In this document: positions 31,878 through 41,117 of the stretch, piece by piece
Position numbering within the stretch: the stretch's first letter is position 1
How the letters are laid out: each line of letters opens with the position of its first letter
DNA from: Aquipuribacter hungaricus
GTDB lineage: Bacteria > Actinomycetota > Actinomycetes > Actinomycetales > JBBAYJ01
Strand: one strand, 5' to 3'
DNA: 64,000 nucleotides
Assembly (NCBI RefSeq): GCF_042663885.1
Contig: NZ_JBHSXV010000001.1
Notes under the pieces: generated by a model
What the model was told of the DNA's origin: nothing
The model's database searches: none
Seen by the model: the letters and a program-made list of their open reading frames with translations, nothing else
Position numbers and translations under genes: made by a program

Positions 31878-34800
31878 TCACCGGGCGTCGTCCGCGGAGC
31901 CGGACTTCACCACGCTGCGCAGCGTGCGCAGCGCCACCGACAGCGGCGCCAGGTCGCGCCCGGGCAGCCGCTGCACCTCGTCGAGGACCAGGCGGGCCCG
32001 GTCCAGGGCCGCGGTGTTCGCCGACTCCCACTCCGAGATCCGGGCGACCGCGTCGTGCTCGTGCGAGGTCCGCACCACCACGGTCGTGAGCTCCTCGAGC
32101 GCGGCGTACAGGTCGTAGCGCAGGGCTGCGCGGGCCAGCGCCTGCCAGCGGTCGGTGCGGGGCAGCTCGGTGATCCGGCTGAGCACCCCGTCCACGGCGT
32201 ACCGGTCGGACAGCGCGAAGTACACCGCGACGACGTCGGCCGGGTCCTCGTCCTCGCGCAGCGAGATCTCCGCGACGTCGAGCAGGCAGAACTCCTCGAG
32301 GAAGCCGGCCGCCCGGTCGGCGAGCGCGTCCGGGACGCCGAGGGCGCGCAGCGCCTCGGACCGCTCGACGACCTGCCGGCCCTCGACGCCCGTGACCCAC
32401 TCCGCGAGCCGGCCGCGCAGCCCCTGCACCACCGGGGCCAGTCGGGCGGTCTCCGCCTCGACGTCCAGCGGGTCCGGCCTGTTCTGCAGCAACCACCGGC
32501 AGGCCCGGTCGAGCAGCCGGCGGAAGGCCAGCAGCAGCTCCAGCCGCACCGGGGTGGGCAGGTGGGCGGCGTGCTGGTCGACGGCCTGGTGCCACTCCGC
32601 CTGGCCGAACACCTCGCGCGCCACCGCCCAGGCCCGCACCGCCCGGTCGGCGCTGGCGCTCAGCTCCTCCCCGAGCCGGAACACGAACGTCGTCCCGGAC
32701 GAGTTGAGGATGGCGTTGGTCAGCGACGTCGCGACGATCTCGCGGCGCAGCGGGTGGGCGAGCACCTGCCGGGGGTAGGTCTCGCGCAGCCGGTGCGGGA
32801 AGTAGTCGACGAGGTAGCCCTGGCTCCAGGGCTCGTCGGGCACCGTCGACTCCAGCAGCTGCCGGGTGAGGACGAGCTTGCCGTAGGCGGACACGACCGC
32901 GAGCTCGGGCGAGACCAGGCCGCGGTCGGCGGCGGCGCGCTCGTCCCAGACCGTGTCGTCGGGCAGCGCCTCCAGCGCCGGGTCCAGCGCGCCGGTGCCG
33001 GCGAGCCAGCCGACCAGCCGCCGGTGGACGGGCAGCATCTCTGCCGCCTGGTGGCGGGCGTTGCCGAGCTGGACGTTGCCGTCGACGTTGTGGCGCAGCA
33101 CCGCGGCGGCCACGTCGTCGGTCATGTCGACGAGCAGGGCGTCGCGCTGGCGGCCGGTGAGGTCGCCCTCGGCCACCACCCGGTCGAGCAGGATCTTGAT
33201 GTTGACCTCGTGGTCGCTGGTGTCGACGCCGGCGGAGTTGTCGATGGCGTCGGTGTTGACCCGCACGCCCGCGAGCGACGCCTCGATCCGGCCGCGCTGG
33301 GTGAGGCCCAGGTTGCCGCCCTCGCCGACCACCCGGCAGCGCAGGTCGCGCCCGTCCACGCGCAGCGCGTCGTTGGCCTTGTCGCCGACCTGGGCGTGGG
33401 TCTCCGAGGACGCCTTGACGTAGGTGCCGATCCCGCCGTTCCACAGCAGGTCGACCGGGGCGGTGAGCGCGGCCCGGATGACCTCGGTCGGGGTCAGCGT
33501 CACCTCCTCCTCGGGCAGGCCGACCGCGGCCGCGGCCTTCGCCGGCAGCGTGATGGCCTTGGCCGCCCGGCTGTGGACGCCGCCGCCCTCGGACAGCAGC
33601 GCGGTGTCGTAGTCCGCCCACGAGCTGCGCGGCAGCCGGAAGAGCCGCTCCCGCTCCTCGTAGGAGGTCGCCGGGTCCGGGTCGGGGTCGATGAAGACGT
33701 GCCGGTGGTCGAAGGCGACGACGAGCCTGATCGCGCGGCTCAGCAGCATCCCGTTGCCGAACACGTCTCCGCTCATGTCGCCGACGCCGACCACGGTGAA
33801 CGGGTCGGTGTCCACGTCGGCGCCGAGCTCGTCGAAGTGGAACCGGACCGACTCCCACGCCCCGCGCGCGGTGATGCCCATCGCCTTGTGGTCGTAGCCC
33901 TTGGACCCGCCGGAGGCGAACGCGTCGCCGAGCCAGAACCCGCGCTCGAGCGAGATGGCGTTGGCGACGTCGGAGAACGCGGCCGTGCCCTTGTCGGCGG
34001 CGACGACCAGGTAGGAGTCGTCCCCGTCGTGGCGGACCACGTCGCGCGGCGGGACGACCGGGGCGGGGTCGGTACCGGTGGACAGGTCGCGGTCGTCGGT
34101 GACGTCGAGCAGCGCCCGCACGAAGGTCCGGTAGCACTCGGTCCCGGCGGCGTACCAGGCGTCGCGGTCGACGGCCGGGTCGGGCAGCCGCTTGCCGACG
34201 AACCCGCCCTTGGCGCCGGTGGGGACGATGACGACGTTCTTCACCTGCTGCGCCTTGACCAGGCCGAGGATCTCGGTCCGGAAGTCCTCGTGGCGGTCCG
34301 ACCAGCGCAGCCCGCCCCGCGCGACGGCGCCGAAGCGCAGGTGCACGCCCTCGACGTCGGGCCCGCAGACCCACACCTCGTGCGCCGGGCGGGGCTCGGG
34401 GAGGTCCGGGACCTGGCGGGGGTCGAGCTTGACCGCGACCGTGGGGTTGGGCCGGCCGCCGGGGCCGTCGGCGTAGAAGTTCGTCCGCTGGGTGGCGGCG
34501 ACCGTGGCCAGCAGCGCGCGGAGGATCCGGTCGTGGGTGAGGTTGTCGACGTCCTCCAGCGCCCGGGCGACGGCGGCGACGGCGCGCTCGCCGGCGCCCA
34601 GGCGGGCCGGCGACGGGCGCTGGCCCTCGGCCTGGGCGAAGCGGTCGGGGGCGAAGCGGGTCTCGAACACCGCGACGAGCAGGCGGGCCACCTCGGGGTT
34701 GGCCCCCAGCACGCCGGCCATGTACTCCTCGGAGAACGTGGTCCCGGTCTGGCGCAGGTAGCGGCAGTAGGTCCGCAGCACGACCACCTGGCGCCACGTC

Positions 34801-36923
34801 AGGCCGGCGCGCAGGACGAGCCGGTCGAAGCGGTCGGACTCGCTCGTGCCGGTCCAGCCGGACACGAAGGCGTCGGTGAACCGCCGGGCCAGGCGCGCCG
34901 GGTCGGTCGTGGTGCCCGGCTGCACCGCGACCGAGGGCAGGCGCAGGCCGAAGTCGTACACCCAGTGGTCCACCGGCACCGGCGCGGTCCCGCCGGCGTG
35001 CCCGTCGGCCCCGGCCGGCTCGCTGAGGAGGTGGTACGGCCGCTGGTCGACGACCTCGACGCCGAGGTGGTCGAAGAACGGCAGCACCTCCGACAGCCCG
35101 AGCGGCTCACTGCGGAAGATCTTCAGCCGCGAGTGCCGGGCCGGGGTGCCGACCGGGGTGTAGAGCAGCAGGTCCAGGTCGGGCGACGCGCCGCGGCCCG
35201 CCTCGAGCGCCTCCAGCCGGACCAGGTCGCCGACCGCGACCCGGGGGGCGACGTCCTCCTTGTAGGCCTCGGGCAGCGCTCCGGCCCAGCGCCGGCTCAT
35301 CCGCACCGACTCCGCCTCGCCCAGCCGGGCGGCGAGGCCGTCGGCGAGGTCCTCCTCCCACGTCCGGGTGGCCTCGACGAGGCGCTGCTCGACCGCGGCC
35401 AGGTCGACGTCGGCGCGCACCCCGCGGGTGGCCAGGCGGACGACGAAGTGCAGCCGCGCGAGCACCGACTCCGACACCCGCGCGGAGTGCTCGACCGCGG
35501 TGCCGCCGAAGGCCTCGAGCAGCAGCTCCTGCATGACCAGGCGGACCTTCGTGGTGTACCGGTCTCGCGGCAGGTAGACCAGGCAGGACACGTAGCGACC
35601 GAAGGCGTCGTGGCGGACGAACAGCCGGGTGCGGCGCCGCTCCTGCAGCTGGAGCACGCCGAGGCTGATCCGGGTGAGGGTCTCCACGTCGGCGGCGAAG
35701 AGCTCGTCGCGCGGGTAGGTCTCGAGGATCGTCAGCAGGTCCTTGCCGGAGTGGCTGCGCGGGCCGAACCCGCTGGTGGCGAGCACCGCGGCGACCTTGC
35801 GGTCCACGACGGGCACCGAGGCGACGCTCTGGGTGTACGCCGCGGAGCTCAGCAGGCCGAGGAAGCGCCGCTCCCCCACCACCTCGCCGGTCTCGTCGTA
35901 GACCTTGACCCCGACGTAGTCCAGGTACGTCGAGCGGTGGACGGTGGCACGGCTGTTGGCCTTGGTGAGGACGAGGACGTCGTGGCGGCGGGCGTGGGCG
36001 GTGACGTCGGCGCTCAGCCGGTTGACGGTGGGCTCGGTGCCCGCGTCGCGCGCCACGCCGAGGCCGGTGCCGGGCAGGGACTCCAGCACCGCGGTGTCCG
36101 GCGTCGCCCCCGGCCGCAGCGCGTACTCCCGGTAGCCGAGGAAGGTGAAGTGCTCGTCGGCGAGCCAGCGCAGCAGCCGCGCCGCCTCGGCGGCGTCGCC
36201 CGGGTCGAGGGCGCCCTCCGGCAGCCGCCGGGGCAGCGCCTCGACGTCCTCGGCCACGGCCCGGGCACGGGCCTGCATGGCCGGCCAGTCCTCGACGGCG
36301 GCACGGACGTCGGCGAGCACGTCCTGCAGCGCACGTCCCAGCGCCGCGTCCGCCTCGGGGCCGCCGTCCGCGGCCTCGGCCCCCTCGTCGCCCTGCCCGT
36401 CCGGCGCGCCGGTGCCGTCCGCCGGGGTGCTCCGGTCGACCTCGACGTGGATCCACGACTCGACGAGGACCGAGCTGTCCACCTCGTCGGGGTCGGTCTC
36501 GCCGTGCGTCACCTGGAGGACCTCCAGCAGCGCGCCGGCGCGGTCGCGCCGCACGACGACCTGCGGGTGCACGACCAGGTGGATGCCGCGCCCGGCGCGG
36601 CTCAGCTCGTTGACGACGGAGTCCACGAGGAACGGCATGTCGTCGGTGACCACCTGCACGACGGTGTGCGGGGTGGTCCAGCCGTCGTCGGCCACGGTCG
36701 GGGTGAGCACCCGGACCCGCGTGTGCCCCGGCGGGCGGTGCTCGGCGAGGCGGCGGTGGGCCAGCACCGCGCCGGCCACGTCGGTGGGGTCCCGCGGCAG
36801 CAGGTCCGCGTCGGACACGTCCGCGAAGTAGCCGGCCACGAGCAGCCGGTCGCCCTCGGAGCAGCCGCGGTCGGCGGCCACGGCCCCGGCCTCGGTGAGC
36901 AGCGTCGCTCGTCGGTCCACCAT
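31878..36923 (-). CDS. gdh: NAD-specific glutamate dehydrogenase, large (GDH-180) class
   Basis: A 1681-residue enzyme that oxidatively deaminates glutamate to 2-oxoglutarate with NAD+. The N-terminal half has the ACT-like regulatory segments typical of the class (VVQVVTDDMPFLVDSVVNEL; FFDHLGVEVVDQRPYHLL). The catalytic core shows RGGLRWSDRHEDFRTEILG, then VPTGAKGGFVGK with the substrate lysine, and NAD-binding GVGDMSGDVFGNGMLLSRAI. The C-terminus is helical. ATG 36923 gives the normal family length; the frame is open 30 codons further but crosses the DUF2505 promoter. A long antisense open frame across this gene is a GC artefact. Confidence 0.95.
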   Translation of the reverse strand: MVDRRATLLTEAGAVAADRGCSEGDRLLVAGYFADVSDADLLPRDPTDVAGAVLAHRRLAEHRPPGHTRVRVLTPTVADDGWTTPHTVVQVVTDDMPFLVDSVVNELSRAGRGIHLVVHPQVVVRRDRAGALLEVLQVTHGETDPDEVDSSVLVESWIHVEVDRSTPADGTGAPDGQGDEGAEAADGGPEADAALGRALQDVLADVRAAVEDWPAMQARARAVAEDVEALPRRLPEGALDPGDAAEAARLLRWLADEHFTFLGYREYALRPGATPDTAVLESLPGTGLGVARDAGTEPTVNRLSADVTAHARRHDVLVLTKANSRATVHRSTYLDYVGVKVYDETGEVVGERRFLGLLSSAAYTQSVASVPVVDRKVAAVLATSGFGPRSHSGKDLLTILETYPRDELFAADVETLTRISLGVLQLQERRRTRLFVRHDAFGRYVSCLVYLPRDRYTTKVRLVMQELLLEAFGGTAVEHSARVSESVLARLHFVVRLATRGVRADVDLAAVEQRLVEATRTWEEDLADGLAARLGEAESVRMSRRWAGALPEAYKEDVAPRVAVGDLVRLEALEAGRGASPDLDLLLYTPVGTPARHSRLKIFRSEPLGLSEVLPFFDHLGVEVVDQRPYHLLSEPAGADGHAGGTAPVPVDHWVYDFGLRLPSVAVQPGTTTDPARLARRFTDAFVSGWTGTSESDRFDRLVLRAGLTWRQVVVLRTYCRYLRQTGTTFSEEYMAGVLGANPEVARLLVAVFETRFAPDRFAQAEGQRPSPARLGAGERAVAAVARALEDVDNLTHDRILRALLATVAATQRTNFYADGPGGRPNPTVAVKLDPRQVPDLPEPRPAHEVWVCGPDVEGVHLRFGAVARGGLRWSDRHEDFRTEILGLVKAQQVKNVVIVPTGAKGGFVGKRLPDPAVDRDAWYAAGTECYRTFVRALLDVTDDRDLSTGTDPAPVVPPRDVVRHDGDDSYLVVAADKGTAAFSDVANAISLERGFWLGDAFASGGSKGYDHKAMGITARGAWESVRFHFDELGADVDTDPFTVVGVGDMSGDVFGNGMLLSRAIRLVVAFDHRHVFIDPDPDPATSYEERERLFRLPRSSWADYDTALLSEGGGVHSRAAKAITLPAKAAAAVGLPEEEVTLTPTEVIRAALTAPVDLLWNGGIGTYVKASSETHAQVGDKANDALRVDGRDLRCRVVGEGGNLGLTQRGRIEASLAGVRVNTDAIDNSAGVDTSDHEVNIKILLDRVVAEGDLTGRQRDALLVDMTDDVAAAVLRHNVDGNVQLGNARHQAAEMLPVHRRLVGWLAGTGALDPALEALPDDTVWDERAAADRGLVSPELAVVSAYGKLVLTRQLLESTVPDEPWSQGYLVDYFPHRLRETYPRQVLAHPLRREIVATSLTNAILNSSGTTFVFRLGEELSASADRAVRAWAVAREVFGQAEWHQAVDQHAAHLPTPVRLELLLAFRRLLDRACRWLLQNRPDPLDVEAETARLAPVVQGLRGRLAEWVTGVEGRQVVERSEALRALGVPDALADRAAGFLEEFCLLDVAEISLREDEDPADVVAVYFALSDRYAVDGVLSRITELPRTDRWQALARAALRYDLYAALEELTTVVVRTSHEHDAVARISEWESANTAALDRARLVLDEVQRLPGRDLAPLSVALRTLRSVVKSGSADDAR

Positions 36924-37011
36924 GGCGCCGACCGTAGACCTGCCGCCCGACCCCGGCCACGGCTCCAGGCTGACCGGCGGCCCCCGCTGCATTACGGTGC
37001 CGGACGTGGAC

Positions 37012-37494
37012 ATGCAGCAGACGCTCCGCTGGCCGGTCGCCCCGCAGCAGGTCGTCCGGGCGAGGTGCGACGCCGGCTACCTCGAGGCGCTGTGCCGCCG
37101 CACCGGCGCCGTCGAGCACGACGTGCAGGTGGACGGCCTCACGACGGTCGTGCGCCGCACCATGCCCACCGACCGCTTCCCCGACTTCGCGCGGAAGCTC
37201 ACCGGGCAGACCATCACGCTGGTCGAGACCACCACGTGGCAGGCCGAGGCCGACGCCGCCGGGTCGCGCCACGGCGAGGTCCGCCTCGTCGTCGAGGGTG
37301 CGCCCGTGGGCGCGACCTCGACCACGGTCGTCCGCCCGGACGGCACCGGCGCCGTCGAGGTCGTCAGCGGCCAGGTGACCGCCAAGGTGCCGCTCATCGG
37401 CGGCAAGATCGAGAAGGCCGTGCTGCCCGCCCTCGAGGCCGCCCTGGACGCCCAGGTGGACACCTACCGCGCCTGGGCCGCCCAGGATGGCTGA
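37012..37494 (+). CDS. DUF2505-domain protein
   Basis: A 160-residue member of the DUF2505 family, with a START-like helix-grip fold suggested by the pattern LRWPVAPQQVVRARCDAGYLE, a central strand region, and the final helix KIEKAVLPALEAALDAQVDTY. Function is unknown; such folds bind small hydrophobic ligands. ATG 37012 or GTG 37006 may be the start. It is divergent from gdh with 88 bp between, and CATTACG at 36990 may be its -10. The following cyclase gene starts 21 bp after the stop. Confidence 0.7.
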   Translation: MQQTLRWPVAPQQVVRARCDAGYLEALCRRTGAVEHDVQVDGLTTVVRRTMPTDRFPDFARKLTGQTITLVETTTWQAEADAAGSRHGEVRLVVEGAPVGATSTTVVRPDGTGAVEVVSGQVTAKVPLIGGKIEKAVLPALEAALDAQVDTYRAWAAQDG

Positions 37495-37515
37495 TCCCGG
37501 GGCGGTCCGGGGCGG

Positions 37516-39255
37516 GTGAGCACCGGGGGCGCGCCGGACCCGACCGCGGGCCCGGCCCGGCCGGGGCTGCTCGACGTCCAGGGGCTGACGGAGGCCGAGT
37601 CGCGCGCCCGGTCGCTGCTGGCGGACGACCCGCTGGCCGCCGACGAGCTCATGACCCGCACGCTCCAGCGGCTGGAGCGCGCGGACCGCGACGGCCACGC
37701 CGCCGCGGACGTCGACCCCGGCGTGGACCTGCGGCACTGGCGCGCCTGGTTCATCTACGCCCGCTCCGCCCAGCGGCACTACCGCAACGAGCCCAAGGCC
37801 CTGGCGGACCTGCAGCAGGCCGCCGAGATCGTCGACCCCCGCTCGGACCCGCTGCTCGCGGCCCTCGTCCTCAACGGCCGGGCGATCTGGGAGGGCTTCG
37901 AGGGCCGGATCGAGCAGCAGGTCAGCACCCTCACCCAGGCGCTGGACATCCTCGACGGCGACCCCGGCGCCGACCCCGGCCGCTCGGCCGTGGTGCGCGT
38001 CGCCGTGCGGATCGGCCTCGCGGAGATCCTCCTGGACCTCGGGGAGGCGGAGCGGGCGCTGTCGCTGCTCACGGCCGCGCTGCCGGACTCCCTCGAGCTC
38101 GGCGACCCCGAGCAGCTGGAGCAGATCCACTCCACCGCCGTGACGGTGGCCGGGCTGTGGCTGTCCCGCCCGGACGGCGTCGAGCCCGCCCCCGACGAGC
38201 GCCGCCCGGGCCTGGTCGGCGACGTCGAGCGCTGGGCCCGCACCGCGACCGAGGCCGGTCTCGCGGCCGCCGGGCGGGACCCGGTCGTGTCCAACAGCCG
38301 CCACGCCACCTACGCCGCCGCCCGGGCCGCCCAGCTGCGCGGGGACCTCGAGGGCGCCCTGGACCTGGCGAGCACCGCGCTGCGGCTCACGTCCGCCCTG
38401 GGCGAGCCCGACCACGTGGTCCGCTGCCAGGCCCTGGTCGGGGAGCTGCTCGTCGCTCTCGGCCGGCACGAGGAGGCGCTGGCCCCGCTGCAGGAGGTCG
38501 TCGCCGGCGAGGGCGTCATCACCACGGCGTTCCAGCTGACCTCCTGGTACCTGGTCGCGGACTGCCTGGAGGCGCTCGGCCGGTACCGCGAGGCGATGAG
38601 CGCCCTGCAGGAGTACGTCCGCCACTCCGGGCGCAGCCGCGACGTCCGGCTCCGCAACACCGCGTCCATGGCCGCCGCGGACGTGCTGCGGGAGCGGGCG
38701 GAGGCCGAGCGCGACCTGGCCCGCGAGGACAGCCGGCACGCCCGTCACCTGGCCCGCCAGGACGTCCTCACCGGCATCGGCAACCGGCTCGCCTTCGAGG
38801 ACGCGCTCGCCGAGGTCGCCACCGACGGCGGCCCCACGTGCCTGGCGCTGCTCGACCTCGACCACTTCAAGGTGGTCAACGACGTCCACGGGCACCTGGT
38901 CGGCGACGAGGTGCTGCGCGTGGCGGCGGGCACCATGAGCCGGCGCCTGGCCGAGGTCGACCCCCGCGCCCGGCTGTTCCGGATCGGCGGCGAGGAGTTC
39001 GCCGTGGTGCTCGGCGCCCGCGGCGACGACGCCCAGGGCCGGGCGGTCGAGGTGCTCGAGGAGGTCCGCCGCGCGGTGGCCGCCGCCGAGGTCCGCACCG
39101 GCGGCTCGACGATCACCCTCACCGTGTCGGCCGGCCTGGCGGTCGGCGAGCTCGGGGAGGTCGGCGACCGCTCCCACCGCTCGCTGCTGAGCCACGCCGA
39201 CCAGAACCTCTACCGCGCCAAGCGGCGCGGCCGGGACCGGGTCGTCGCGGACTGA
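37516..39255 (+). CDS. TPR-like/GGDEF diguanylate cyclase
   Basis: A 579-residue cytosolic protein. About 380 residues of paired helices resembling tetratricopeptide repeats (EQLEQIHSTAVTVAGLWL; EALAPLQEVVAGEG; EAMSALQEYVRHSG) are followed by a coiled segment ERAEAERDLAREDSRHARHL and a GGDEF domain. It has LTGIGNRLAFEDAL, LLDLDHFKVVNDVHGH and the active site GGEEF at residues 491-495, so c-di-GMP synthesis is expected. No EAL domain and no membrane segment are present; the helical part is the presumed sensor or docking module. GTG 37516 is the likely start. A paralogue lies at 41118, across pruA. Confidence 0.85.
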   Translation: MSTGGAPDPTAGPARPGLLDVQGLTEAESRARSLLADDPLAADELMTRTLQRLERADRDGHAAADVDPGVDLRHWRAWFIYARSAQRHYRNEPKALADLQQAAEIVDPRSDPLLAALVLNGRAIWEGFEGRIEQQVSTLTQALDILDGDPGADPGRSAVVRVAVRIGLAEILLDLGEAERALSLLTAALPDSLELGDPEQLEQIHSTAVTVAGLWLSRPDGVEPAPDERRPGLVGDVERWARTATEAGLAAAGRDPVVSNSRHATYAAARAAQLRGDLEGALDLASTALRLTSALGEPDHVVRCQALVGELLVALGRHEEALAPLQEVVAGEGVITTAFQLTSWYLVADCLEALGRYREAMSALQEYVRHSGRSRDVRLRNTASMAAADVLRERAEAERDLAREDSRHARHLARQDVLTGIGNRLAFEDALAEVATDGGPTCLALLDLDHFKVVNDVHGHLVGDEVLRVAAGTMSRRLAEVDPRARLFRIGGEEFAVVLGARGDDAQGRAVEVLEEVRRAVAAAEVRTGGSTITLTVSAGLAVGELGEVGDRSHRSLLSHADQNLYRAKRRGRDRVVAD

Positions 39256-39285
39256 CGGCCCGGCCCGGCCTGTCCCGCCCGGCGC

Positions 39286-40974
39286 TCAGCCCATGTGCGG
39301 GTAGCGGTGCTCGGTCGGCGCGACGAACGTCTCCTTGATGGTGCGCGGGGACACCCACCGCATGAGGTTGTGCACGGCGCCGGCCTTGTCGTTGGTGCCC
39401 GAGGCCCGCCCGCCGCCGAACGGCTGCTGCCCGACGACCGCGCCGGTCGGCTTGTCGTTGACGTAGAAGTTGCCCGCGGCGAACCGCAGCGCGCTCGTCG
39501 CCTCGTGGACCGCGTACCGGTCGCGGGCGAACACCGCGCCGGTGAGGCCGTAGTCGGTGACGGACTCCATCTGCGCGAGCATCGCCTCCCAGCCGCCGGG
39601 CACGGAGTCGTCGTAGACGTGGACGCCGAGGACCGGGCCGAAGTACTCGGTCGTGAAGATCTCGTCGGTGGGGTCCTCACCGACGAGCACCGTGGGGCGG
39701 ACGAAGTACCCCTCGGAGCCGTCGTAGGTGCCGCCGGCGAGCACGTCGATGCCGGGCGTCTGCCGCGCGCGGTCGATCGCCTGGGTGTTGCGGGCGAACG
39801 AGCGGTCGTCGATGACGGCGCCGCCGAAGTTCGACAGGTCGTCGACCGGCCCGTAGGTGATGGACTCCGTCATGGCGGCGAGCTCGTCGCGGACCCCGGC
39901 CCGCCACAGCGAGGCCGGCACGTAGGCCCGGCTGGCCGCCGAGCACTTCTGGCCCTGGTACTCGAAGGCGCCCCGCACCATGGCCGTCACCAGGCTCCCG
40001 GGGTCGGCGCTGGCGTGGGCGACGACGAAGTCCTTGCCCCCGGTCTCGCCGACCAGCCGCGGGTAGGCCGCGTAGGAGGAGATGTTCTCGCCCACCGTGC
40101 GCCACAGGCTCTGGAACACCGTGGTCGACCCGGTGAAGTGGATGCCGGCCAGGTCCCGGGCCCTGAGCACGACGTCGCTGACCACCACGCCGTCGCCGGT
40201 GAGCAGGTTGACCACGCCGTCCGGGAGCCCGGCCTCGCGCAGCAGGTCCATGAGGACGACCGCCGCGAGGGTCTGGGTCGGGGCGGCCTTCCACACCACG
40301 GTGTTGCCCATGAGGGCGGGCGCCGTGGACAGGTTGCCGGCGATGGCGGTGAAGTTGAACGGGCTGATCGCGTACACCGGGCCCTCGAGCGGGCGGTGGT
40401 CGAGCCGGTTCCACACCCCCGGCGAGTTCTCCGGCGGCTGCTCGGCCAGCAGCCGGCGGGCGTAGTGGACGTTGAAGCGCCAGAAGTCGGCCAGCTCGCA
40501 GGCGGCGTCGATCTCGGCCTGCTGGGCGGTCTTGGACTGCCCGAGCATGGTGGCGGCGTTCATCCGCGCCCGCCACGGCCCGGTGAGCAGGTCCGCGGCG
40601 CGCAGCAGCACCGCGGCGCGCTCGTCGAAGGGGAGCCGCCGCCACGGCCCGGCCGCGCGGCGGCAGGCCTCGAGGGCGTCGGCGGCGTCGGCGTGGCTGG
40701 CCCCGCGGCCGCGGCCGAGGACGTGGGCGTGGGCGTCGGGCCGGACGACCTGGAACTCCTCGCCGCCGCCCTGCCTGCGGACGCCGCCGATCGTCATGGG
40801 CAGGTCGGCGACCTCGCCGAGGGTGGTCTCCAGCGCCGCCACCAGGCCGGCGCGCTCGGGCGAGCCGGGGGCGTAGCCGAGGACGGGCTCGTTGACCGGC
40901 GGGGGCGGGGAGGTGGTGGCGTCGAAGCCCCCTCCGGGTGCTGCTGGCGGCGGGGGGACGGCGGCTCCTGTCAT
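39286..40974 (-). CDS. pruA: L-glutamate gamma-semialdehyde dehydrogenase (P5C dehydrogenase)
   Basis: A 562-residue aldehyde dehydrogenase that converts pyrroline-5-carboxylate/glutamate semialdehyde to glutamate, the second step of proline catabolism. Motifs include SPFNFTAIAGNLSTAPALMG, the NAD loop HFTGSTTVFQ, LVGETGGKDFVVAHA with the general-base Glu, the catalytic Cys in YQGQKCSAASRAY, and NDKPTGAVVGQQPFGGGRAS near the end. ATG 40974 gives the usual length for the P5CDH family. It feeds glutamate to the NAD-GDH encoded 2.3 kb away. No proline dehydrogenase gene is adjacent. Two GGDEF genes flank it on the opposite strand. Confidence 0.93.
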   Translation of the reverse strand: MTGAAVPPPPAAPGGGFDATTSPPPPVNEPVLGYAPGSPERAGLVAALETTLGEVADLPMTIGGVRRQGGGEEFQVVRPDAHAHVLGRGRGASHADAADALEACRRAAGPWRRLPFDERAAVLLRAADLLTGPWRARMNAATMLGQSKTAQQAEIDAACELADFWRFNVHYARRLLAEQPPENSPGVWNRLDHRPLEGPVYAISPFNFTAIAGNLSTAPALMGNTVVWKAAPTQTLAAVVLMDLLREAGLPDGVVNLLTGDGVVVSDVVLRARDLAGIHFTGSTTVFQSLWRTVGENISSYAAYPRLVGETGGKDFVVAHASADPGSLVTAMVRGAFEYQGQKCSAASRAYVPASLWRAGVRDELAAMTESITYGPVDDLSNFGGAVIDDRSFARNTQAIDRARQTPGIDVLAGGTYDGSEGYFVRPTVLVGEDPTDEIFTTEYFGPVLGVHVYDDSVPGGWEAMLAQMESVTDYGLTGAVFARDRYAVHEATSALRFAAGNFYVNDKPTGAVVGQQPFGGGRASGTNDKAGAVHNLMRWVSPRTIKETFVAPTEHRYPHMG

Positions 40975-41117
40975 GGCAGGACGGTACGCGCCCGACCGGG
41001 TGGACCCGCCTCCCCGCCGGGACCGGTCCGGGTGCGGTGCGGCGTGGTCGGAGGGCGGTGCGGCGGCGGGCTGGGCATACTCGCGCGGGACGACCCCACC
41101 GACCGGAGGTGACCCCC

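Noticed and set aside
31623..39338. Open frame of about 2570 codons on the + strand, antisense to the glutamate dehydrogenase gene
   Set aside because: Its composition (runs of Gly, Arg, Ala, Val, Asp) is that of a GC-rich shadow frame, it has no domain, and it overlaps several genes with strong family evidence.
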